From Rhizoclosmatium globosum (Eukaryota; Chytridiomycota; Chytridiomycetes; Chytridiales; Chytriomycetaceae): 64,000 nt of DNA. The position numbers and the translations under genes are program-made. The DNA lies in assembly GCA_002104985.1 (NCBI GenBank), contig MCGO01000024.1:494771-558770 (forward strand), in the 5' to 3' direction. This document shows positions 55,577 through 64,000 of the stretch, one piece after another; position 1 is the first letter of the stretch, and each line of letters begins with the position of its first letter. Below the pieces are notes generated by a model. It made no database searches, was not told the origin of the DNA, and worked only from the letters and a program-made list of their open reading frames with translations.

Positions 55577-57039
55577 ATGCGGTTGACTCTCACAGACGAA
55601 AACGGTTCGACATCCACCATTTTACGCATGCGCTCAAAGCGATTCACAGGAAATATCAAGGTGGTTGATGTCAGCGCCGACCTCTCCGTCAACGACTTCA
55701 AGGCTCTTGCTGAGGTAGAGCTCCAAATCCCAGCCAGTGGTATGCGAATTCTGCACAACGGACGCGACTTGCAAGCCTCAGCCACGTAAGATAATAAGCT
55801 TTATCAAATAGTTATTGACACTGTCAGTAGCCTCCAGGGCAGTGGAGTGGTACAAGACGACATGTTGTTGGTTCTGCGCACAGGGCCACCTCAGCAACAA
55901 GACCAGGCCGAGGCGATTCGAACGCAACTATTGAACGACCCCGCAACGTTACAGCGTGTTGCTGCCCAAAATCCGTGAGAACCAGTCCCCTCTTGCCCCT
56001 CTCTTGCTGGAACTCAAAACCAAAGATACCCACCATCCTCAATCAAATCGATACTAAAAGCCCCACCATCTAGAGCTCTTGCTGCCGCAATTAACAATCC
56101 AGCTGAATTCCGTCGAGCTTTGGAAGCAGTCAATCGTCGACAAAGAGAAGCGGAGGCAGCCCGTCGAGCTGAAGAAGCCGCATTACACAATGCAGACCCA
56201 TTCGACTTGGAAGCCCAGCGTAAAATTGAAGAGCAGATTCGGTTTGTATCTTAACACAATGATGAGCATCTCTAACAAAACTGTTTCCACTTGCTCACAC
56301 AGGAAAGACAACATTCTCAGAAACTTGGAAACAGCAATGGAAAACCACCCTGAAGCTTTTGGTCGCGTCATTATGCTCTACATTGACATGGAAGTGAACG
56401 GTGTCCCCGTTAAGGCGTTTGTTGATTCGGGTGCGCAAGCCACAATCATGAGTCCTGATTGCGCAGAAAAGTGCAAAATTATGCATTTGCTGGATGAACG
56501 ATTTGCGGGTATTGCACAAGGAGTAGGAACGGCAAAGATTCTTGGACGAGTGCATTCTGCCCAAATTAAACTGGGAACACAGTTCCTTGCCTGCTCGTTC
56601 ACTATTATGGAGGTATGCGCTGTTTAATTGGATTTTGATACTCTGAATTTATTAAAACTTTTTCCAGGGAAAAGGTGTTGACCTTTTGTTTGGGCTGGAT
56701 CAACTAAAACGATACCAAGCGTGTATTGACCTTGAAAAGAACTGTCTTCGCATCAATGGGGAAGAAATTCGATTCTTGAATGAGCATGAACTTCCTGACC
56801 AGGCTCGCGAAAATCATGCATCCGCTCCTGAGGATTCCGCTGGTGCTTCCAGTACAAGCGCTGCCTCGAGCTCGAACCAGAGCAGGCCTGCTGTTGCTCC
56901 ATCAGCCGCTTCTGTGGCAAAGTACCCAGAAAGTGTTGTGAAGGGACTGATGGACTTGGGGGTCTCAAGGGACGAAGCTATTCGTGCATTGGATATGGCA
57001 GGAGGAAATGCGGAAATGGCGGCCAACTATTTGTTTTAA
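55577..57039 (+). CDS. DDI1: DNA damage-inducible protein 1 (UBL, retroviral-protease-like, UBA)
   Basis: Ddi1 is a ubiquitin shuttle with an aspartic protease fold; it cuts heavily ubiquitinated proteins. Exons 55577..55785, 55828..55974, 56074..56241, 56303..56612 and 56668..57039 give 401 residues. Residues 1-75 are the ubiquitin-like domain. The protease domain (about 190-330) has the active-site motif [12 protein letters not shown], and later [22 protein letters not shown] and [15 protein letters not shown]. The UBA domain closes the chain ([36 protein letters not shown]). All three domains are in the normal order and length. It is divergent from TRAPPC8, with 248 bases between start codons. 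Confidence 0.95.
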
Positions 57040-57105
57040 GAGGAGTTTGGATTGGGTCGACGTTTGCTAGTGTGATGATTCAGGCGAATGACATTAGGTT
57101 ACCTC

Positions 57106-57111
57106 AATAAA
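57106..57111 (+). terminator. AATAAA polyadenylation signal after DDI1
   Basis: The hexamer lies 67 bases after the stop codon, in the convergent gap with paralog B. Confidence 0.6.
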
Positions 57112-57186
57112 GCAAGAAGTTAGTGTTCCAATTTTTTAATTGAAACCCCCGCAACAGTATTAACTGCATTTACTACAAAAGTCAAA

Positions 57187-58949
57187 TTATTCAAAGGGCA
57201 CTTTTCCCTTATCCAACCACTCTTCCATCTTCCTATGAACGAGTCTACCGCTCAAATAGTCGCAGCCACCCATACAAAAGTAACCATCCACAGCAGAATA
57301 TCGATGATCAAGGAGTTCGCGGTATCCAAGAGAATGCTCCAACACAAACATTCCGCCAAAGAACGGTACCTTTCCTGTGATGCTCCATCGCTGGACATAG
57401 CGTCGGTCACCATCCATCAAAAATGCGCCCCACGCTGCAGATATGAGGAAATTGGTAAACATACACCAAATCCTCTCAAACTCTATATCATAGGCCTCTT
57501 TCACATTTCCCTCAGCACCAAAGCATTCCAGCAAGTTTGTAATCGAGTCTTGATACTGACGCCGCGTGTCAGGCTTTGGATCCATGAAAATTCGCAATTC
57601 TTCGTCGTCTTGATGACAACGACGAAACTCGATCATGAAGTTCCAGGTTTCATTGGTGTCTGGATGCTTGAATGCAGCTTTCATCAACAAGTCATGCGAA
57701 TCCCAAAAACCGCTTTCAAGAGACATGCCTTCCATCAAGGATTGTGCGAGGATTTCATGAAACTGGAATCGTGGAATATTGATGGTTTCGCCCAATTCCA
57801 TGTTATCATCGTCCAGAGTCAAGTCCTCCACCTTTTCCACGAGTTGGATATCACCGCTGTCATCTTCTTCATCTTCATACCCGTCAAAATACTCGAGGTC
57901 CACAGACATTTCAGACACTTCATCGTCACTCTGTCCATCAAACCACGGAAAATTGGCATCAAACAATGCCATTGAGAATGGAACTCGTGCCAAATAGTTG
58001 AAATATTCCAACATCCTACTCATTAATTCCTCAGAGTGCTTTCCTTTAATTAATGCAGAATTCGCCAGCGGATGCTCGTGCAGCATTGAGACTGATGAAA
58101 ACCAAATCGGAAACCACAAGTGTTGACGTCCAGGCTTTATCTCAGCCGTTACAGCGAAATCAACACCAGCAAACAGTTCTGAAAATAGGTTCTCCATCGA
58201 AACCGTTTCTTGTTGTGGACAGGCCATTTTCATCAGCGACTCAAATGCTGTCCGGAATTCAACAGAGATTCCGGTATCAGTTACAAATGCGTCGCAATTA
58301 AATGGAGATCCATCCAGTTGTGTAGGTTTAAAGAGACTTTGTAATGCAGTTTGACACCTGTCAGTTGGTATCTTTAGTCCGCAGGCAACATCATTGGTTG
58401 GAATTCCAGCATTTGCTGAGTTTGGAATCCAACATGTAACTCTGACTCCGGGAACCATATCGCCGTCATCAGTTTGAAATTCACGCTCCCGCATGTCAAG
58501 AAACAGAAGTCCCCCAGAGTACTCTGAACAGGTGTCCGGTAGCCGAACCATAACTGAAGTGCGCCGATCAGGTTCATATTGAATCCTATTGGGTATAGTA
58601 CGTTGGAGGGACATTGCGATACGACAGTGTCGGATGAATGCATTTTTGGAGGAAGTGTGGAGTTTGTGGCATTCAACTGCAGCTGTCAAGGCAGTTTCCA
58701 CGTGTCCGTATAAAGCATGAAGAAGGGTCCACTCTCCAGTTGGTGCCCAAGTTGCTGGTGTCTTGTTGTCAAGGTCTTCACGATCGGCTCTACAACGACA
58801 AGCAACGTGGCAGCAAAGCGCAGCTCAGAGGAAACCTCTAAGCAAATTGAGCGAATTGAACGGCTTGTGCATGAAAGCCTCGCGATTGTTGTAATGGAGT
58901 CCGCAAACGGAACCACCAATCTCCACACCAAGTTTGGATCTTTTATCAT
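57187..58949 (-). CDS. F-box-like protein of unknown family, paralog B, one frame break
   Basis: Homolog of the gene at 4777..6693, about 587 residues if the frame break is bridged. The N-terminus (LVVPFADSITTIARLSCTSR) is F-box-like and aligns with paralog A. The body has TLLHALYGHVETA, VRVTCWIPNSANAGIPTN, an acidic segment (DDEVSEMSVDLEYFDGYEDE) and a C-terminal region that is longer than in paralog A. It reads in one frame from the start to about 58790 and in another from there on; one base is missing near 58788, judged by alignment of the region VVVE...EDLDNK with paralog A. Function unknown; an SCF adaptor role is inference. Its start is 29 bases after the HIS7 stop. Confidence 0.75.
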
Positions 58950-58978
58950 TTTCAGTGAATTATTTTGGATTATTATGA

Positions 58979-60921
58979 TTAGAAAAAGGTGACGTCCATT
59001 CGTCTCGCTTCAAATCCTTTGAGGGAGAGCTCATCTTTCACTTGTGAAATGGCAACTTCCTTTCGGTGGAAGATTCCAGCAGCCAAAGCAGCTTCCACAT
59101 TCGTAGCCTTGAAGCATTCAGTAAAGTGCTCAACTTTTCCAGCTCCAGACGAAGCAATGACTGGGATGCCAACACTCTCCTTCACCAAATTCAACAAGCC
59201 ATGGTCGAAACCGCTGTTAGTTCCATCCTTGTCCATGCTAAAAAGAGGTATTAGATGCTACCCTACAGAAGATTGCGATGCTGTACTCACCAGTTACATA
59301 ACACTTCTCCTGCCCAAGAGCTTCACAAGCAACAACCAACTGTCTCACATCCAAATCCCTGCTCTCACGCCCACCTTTAACTGTACACTGGTACCACACA
59401 AAGTTTCGCCATTTGGTCCTACATCGCTTCCAGAAACTTCAACAACGGCATGACCTCTGGCCTCCTCCAAATTCTTCACATAGACTCTCTTCGGGTCCAC
59501 AGAAACGACAACAGCCTGAGCTCCATAAACACGACTAATTTGCTCAATCGAAGAAGTTCCATCACAGACTCTACCGTTCTTGTAGTAAGCCTCCGCCGCA
59601 TAAACAGCATCACTTCCAATCGAGACTTTATCAGCCCCAGATCTGAAATATTCCGCCGCAACTTCCAATGCCGAGGCAGTAACAACACCTTGAGCATCAG
59701 TCAAGTCGCGGATACCTCCACCCACAGTCAACGGAACGAAAACCCGCTCACTAGCCCGCTTAACAACTTCAAGCATAGCATCATCAGCAAGAACAGACCC
59801 CCTGAAAGACGTGATGTTGAGGAACGTGATTTCATCAGCACCAGCTTGGTAATACTGCGCACTGAGATCAACAGGTTTTCCCAAGTTACGAACGTGTCCA
59901 CTTCCACTAGTCTCACGGACATCGTATTGGTCTCCCTTAGTAACAACCAAGTCTCCCGCATCATTCGTACGAACGTCCAAGCAAGCAATGATACGACGAC
60001 TGAGACGGTGTGGAACAGGGAAAGAGAGGGGAATGGTCGTGGCTGGAGTTTCTTGACAAAAGACTTGTGGATCTGCCTTGAGGAAAGAAGCCAGAAGTTT
60101 GAGACCAGCGGAACCACTCTTCTCCGGGTGGAATTGTGTGGCAAACACGTTTCCACGCTTGATTGCAGAAATGAAGGTTTCGTTGTGATATGTGGTCAAC
60201 GTGCAGGTCCAACCTCCTGGAAGCAGGTGTTCCTTCTCAGTTGCAGAAAATGTATTCGAAGGAACGATAGCGGCGTAGGAGTGGACAAAGTAGTATCTGT
60301 TTTTTCAAGGATGTGATCAGTGTCGCAAATCAAATGCAAGTTTTCCGGATCTCATACCTTGAGTCGTCTCCATCGTGGTTCATGTACTCCGAAGGTGCTC
60401 CAGTCAATGCAGCATTCCAACCCATGTGAGGCACTAATTCCCATACAGAAGGTCAGTTTCACAGGAGACTTTGACAAGCATCATCAGCCTCACCAGACTT
60501 CTTAGCACCAGCACCCGCATCGACAGAGAACTTGGTAATCCCATACTTGACAAGCCCCAATCCAGGACTCCAACGCTTTCCTCCGAAGATTCGAACAAGC
60601 ACTGCATTCCGACACAGATCCCCATAAACGGTTTCCCACTCGCAAGGTATTCCAAGAGCGGCTTCTCAAAGCCCTTCGATCGGAGTGAATTCACACCAAA
60701 TCCGAAAGATCCTACACCGGGAAAGATGATTTTCTGTATTGTATGAGGTTTAGAATCTGGAGATAAGGGTTTTGAGATAAAGCTGAACGAACATCGGCTT
60801 TCGCAAAGTCTTCTACTTGAGTGATTGGTGTAATTTCGAAGCCCATCTTGTTGACGGCATTTACGAGGGAGCGGACGTTACCGGCGCCGTAGTCGAGCAG
60901 GTAGACTTGTGGTTTGGTCAT
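58979..60921 (-). CDS. HIS7: Imidazole glycerol phosphate synthase (glutaminase plus cyclase), three frame breaks
   Basis: Fungal His7 fuses the glutamine amidotransferase and cyclase that make imidazole glycerol phosphate in histidine synthesis. Exon 1 is 60921..60793 ([20 protein letters not shown]); exon 2 from 60733 has [12 protein letters not shown] and the catalytic Cys in [11 protein letters not shown]. The His and Glu of the amidotransferase triad are in [11 protein letters not shown]. The cyclase half has [31 protein letters not shown] and [12 protein letters not shown]. Reading requires single missing bases near 60563 (C run), 59395 (T run) and 59313 (G run). With them the text gives the expected [24 protein letters not shown] and [18 protein letters not shown]. 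Since this is a core metabolic gene, assembly indels are the more likely cause. Confidence 0.9.
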
Positions 60922-61119
60922 ATTTTTGCTGGGTGATCTTTGATGAAATCATTCCAAATCCAGCCAGTTCCTTCCGGCAGCCAAGTTGAATAATGTCAAA
61001 CTATCTTCGTTATTTGAAAAAAAAGGCTTCTAAAAGCCATAACAAGGGTAAAAAACCAAACAAAACTAGTTGAGGGGCTACGACAAGCTCACAACCTCAA
61101 AAAAACTACACACGCACAC

Positions 61120-63286
61120 TTAAACAACACCCAAGTTCTTGAGAGCAACGTGACCTTCCACTCCTTCCAAAGCTTGTTGCACTTCCAAAACCTTTCTAGC
61201 CTCCTTAACCCAATCCTTCGCAACACTTCCACTCCATCCCTGCAGCTGATTTACTTCTCTGGCAGCACTCTCAAGATCTCCATGACCCAAGTAGAACTGA
61301 GCACGAGCAAGAACAGATTCCACATCAGATCCAGGAACGAGACCGTGCTTCTGGATAAGGAGGTGTGAAAGAGACCAGGAAAGGGCGTAGGACACTGGTC
61401 CACCGTCAGCTGGCATCAATTGAACACGACGGATTTTGGTGGCCAAAGATTGGAAATCTTGTTTCTAGACGGGGATATGTTAGTGGGAGTTACAACAAAA
61501 TTCAAACGCTTACCAATTCGTCGAATGAGACAACTCCCTCGGCAGCCACATCAGATCCAACACCCAACAACAAAGCCTCAACAACCCATCACCACGTCCA
61601 GCATCTTGCAACACGGCAAGCTCCTTCTTGAAAGCACCACCTTCCTCAACCTTTGCCTTGACACCCTGAACAGCAGCAATCAACCGCTGAACGCCCTGCA
61701 TCCGCTCAACGTATTCCCCAGATCGCACCGCAATCTCTTCCAAGTACTTGATCTTCATAGCCAAGTGATCAAGACGAGCCAACCGACCATCCCGCTCATT
61801 GTCCACAAGCTCCTTCACCTTCTGCTGCCACTCCAATTTAATCTTTTCACTTTCCTTGACGAGAGCAGCGTGGAGGGAAGCGTCAAAGTCGCGGTCCTTT
61901 TGGGCCTGGAGGGCTTGAAGGGCGCGCTCCTTTTCGGCTTCGAGGGCGGCAGCTTGGTCTTTGAGGGCGAGGTGGAAGACTTCGGCGAGTTCGCGTTCTT
62001 GCTCGGAGAGGGCTTGGAGGGCGGTTTCGTTTTGGCGGCCGAGGGTTTCAAGAATTGGTCGGCTTGGGATTCTAGGGCTTTTTGGATTTCGGCTTCGGTA
62101 GGGCCTGTGGCTTTGATTGTGGTTGCGGTGGGGAGGGTGTCAAGGAGGGCAAGAAGGGATTCTTTGGCCTCCTTGAGGGCTTGGGTGTTTTTGGAGGTTG
62201 GTTTAATAGCGTCAATAGATGACGCGAGTTGAGAGAGGTGGGAAAGGAGAGCTGGTGGAAGTTGAGTTGTTGCAGTAGCAGTTGCAAGAATGTCGAGGCT
62301 GAAGGGGTTTCAGCAGAAGCAACAACCTCCTTCTTGGATTCTTTCTTTGCTTCCTTCTTTCCTTCTTTTCCTTCTTCTTTTCGGCAACGGTCTCCGCAAC
62401 AACGACAGATGCAGTCAAGGCAGCGGCTTCAGCTGCAGAGTTGTGGTGGTCATCTGGAGTAAAGTCAATTGGTGTGTCGTCAATTTCGGGCTCTGCTGCC
62501 TTGACTGGGGCAACCTTTTCAGCAACGACAGGTGCTTTCTTTGGCTCTTCAACAACTTCCTTCTTCTTTGGAGCGGAGACAGCCACAGGAGGAGAAGAGG
62601 AGAAGGAGGTGGTGGAAGAGATTTGGCAGGGGGAGCAGGAGTAGAAGAAGATGGACCAAAGATGGAAGCGCGAACAGATTCGATTGTTTCAAACGCGGCG
62701 TTGGCAGTGGAAGTGACAGTTTTTTGAACATTTGTTACAGACTCAACAGTGGCATCATAAGTTGAAGTGACAGTGTTTTTAGTCGCCTGAAACGTTCAAT
62801 TAGAATGCAGTAAGACATCACCAACATTGCTACAGAAGACGGAATGCAACCAACCTCGTAAGCCTTTTGGGCGTCGGCCAAAGTTTGAGCGGCCTTTTCC
62901 TGAGCCGCGGCAATTTGCTTTTGGGCATCCGCGGCGACCTGTTCCGCCCGGGCCTTTGTCTCGTTGATAGATTTGAGTGCGTCAGTTGAGGCGGTTTCGA
63001 TAGACTTTGCATCGAGTTGTCTGATCTTGTCTTTGAGGGCAACCACGGCATCGATTGAGGCCTGGCCGCCGGTGAAGGCCGCGTTCTCGATCCAAGTTGC
63101 GCGGAACGAGGCGTCCGAGGAGGCGTAGAGCGCGGCGCCAGAGAAGGCGCCGGCGAGGACGAGTGACCCGCCAATCAGAGGAAGAACGATCGACCCGCTC
63201 TTTCGGGACGTGGGAGAAGCAGACGATGTCGAAGAGTGTCGCACTTGCGCGGCTTTTCGCACTCGGACAAGGGGCCTGCGCAACAT
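61120..63286 (-). CDS. MIC60: MICOS subunit Mic60/mitofilin, several frame breaks
   Basis: Mic60 organises cristae junctions in the mitochondrial inner membrane. Exon 1 (63286..62855) encodes a presequence (MLRRPLVRVRKAAQVRHSST) and a membrane segment (IVLPLIGGSLVLAGAFSGAAL), then Ala-rich coiled coil. Exon 2 starts at 62786 (ATKNTVTSTYDATVESVTNV). A Pro/Lys/Glu-rich linker follows, then coiled coil (ERELAEVFHLALKDQAAALE; KLEWQQKVKELVDNERDGRL). The C-terminal mitofilin domain is clear: LATKIRRVQLMPADGGPVSY, HGDLESAAREVNQLQGWSGS and AKDWVKEARKVLEVQQALEG. The linker and first coiled coil need at least three single-base corrections (near 62375, 62305 and 62054) to stay in frame. A further short intron lies near 61465-61515. 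The order of parts matches Mic60. Confidence 0.85.
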
Positions 63287-63427
63287 CCTTTTGGTTTGGG
63301 TGGGTGGGTGGTGGTGGTGCGTTCGAAGCTACTCTTTTTTCGCTTTTGGTCTGTCTGTGAAGAAGTACACTGCCTCCCACATGGCCCAACTGTCTCCCTC
63401 GTTAAGGAAAATAAATGAAACTGTCTT

Positions 63428-64000
63428 TTATTTACTTTGGATTGGCAGTTGCAGTTGCACTGGCACCCCAGTTCCCGCAGCGCGTTCTGCATTCTTCTTC
63501 CTTCGGTTCTCCTGCTCCAATGCAACACTGGCCGTCGCCATAATGATTGCCAATCCTTGCGTACCAACTCGCAGTCTCTGTGACGTCTGGAACACTCGTG
63601 GGTCTCCCCGAAGTCCTGCACGCACCATCTGGTACATGGCATAAAAACACAAGGCTACAGTTGGAAGAACCAATGGATTCTCTGTATTGCGTCGAATGAA
63701 CTGTTTACAATTGTGTTGATTAATGGACCAACACTGGATGGAAACAGCAGAAGCCCATAGGTACACACAACAATGCGGTCACTAGCCCGTGAACCACTTA
63801 AGCCCATCGGTTCCTTTCTCAAACTAAACCGTGGTACGCATCTCATCCACATCTACTTCAGTCATTTGCTCTCTTCATCGTCATCCTGATTCCGACCCAC
63901 GCTTACACCAGCCCTCACTAACTCAGGAATCTGTCACACAGTCGTTACCTTTTGCTTAAAGTCTTCGCGTGGTGCATATAGAGGATCGTCGCGTTCGTTC
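63428..64000 (-). CDS. HIG1-domain protein, cut by the right edge
   Basis: HIG1-domain proteins (Rcf1/HIGD1 type) sit in the mitochondrial inner membrane and support respiratory complexes. Exon 2 (63700..63428) has NPLVLPTVALCFYAMYQMVR, DPRVFQTSQRLRVGTQGLAI and ends PIQSK. This is the two-helix HIG1 fold with its conserved R.....Q linker. Exon 1 (64000..63949) shows ERDDPLYAPREDFKQK and continues beyond the window, so the start codon is not seen. The intron between them (63948..63701) is 248 bases. The reading frame of the intron toward 63852 also stays open for a while but lacks the HIG1 spacing, so I do not use it. Confidence 0.82.

Noticed and set aside
1..64000. CRISPR arrays, rRNA operons, tRNA genes, telomere repeats
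   Set aside because: No spaced direct repeats, conserved rRNA blocks or cloverleaf-like segments were recognised by eye; tRNAs could be missed without a scan.

Overview
This window reads as nuclear DNA of a fungus, most likely a zoosporic (chytrid-type) fungus; that placement is inference. Nearly all genes carry small GT-AG introns of about 45-70 bases, and intergenic gaps are short, often 25-250 bases. The gene set is fungal (HIS7, GPC1, MIC60, IFA38-type ketoacyl-CoA reductase), with features typical of early-diverging lineages: a class C (GABA-B-like) receptor, a GPI-phospholipase D-like protein and a large GRIP golgin. Exon boundaries were read from splice sites, and reading phase was checked by arithmetic across junctions for most genes.

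Layout. 1-16 kb, mostly minus strand: start of an M16 metallopeptidase; a Crypton-type tyrosine recombinase; 3-ketoacyl-CoA reductase; an unknown F-box-like protein (paralog A); a Baeyer-Villiger/FMO-type monooxygenase; PDB1; a GPLD1-like protein; an isoaspartyl peptidase/asparaginase (plus); a serine carboxypeptidase. 16-30 kb, plus strand: a small Cys-containing protein, three tandem ArAE/FUSC-type membrane proteins, and the class C receptor. A non-autonomous DNA transposon with 199-bp terminal inverted repeats and a 9-bp target duplication sits between ArAE copies 1 and 2. 30-45.5 kb: RAD1 (minus) divergent from a 1,745-aa golgin, an unknown beta-rich protein, RPS17, MRE11 and CDC23/APC8. 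45.5-49 kb: two tandem MFS transporters, the first damaged. 49-64 kb: GPC1, TRAPPC8/TRS85, DDI1, F-box-like paralog B, HIS7, MIC60 and a HIG1-domain protein running off the right edge.

Functional themes. DNA damage and cell-cycle genes (RAD1, MRE11, CDC23, DDI1), Golgi traffic (golgin, TRAPPC8) and mitochondrial genes (PDB1, MIC60, HIG1) are mixed with metabolic and transport genes. I see no metabolic cluster beyond the tandem transporter duplications.

Caution. About 19 sites break an otherwise conserved reading frame, nearly always by one missing base and often in a mononucleotide run. They hit housekeeping genes (HIS7, MIC60, CDC23, MRE11, TRAPPC8), so residual assembly indels are the likeliest cause for most. 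Genes with such a break are annotated as CDS across it, with the position given.
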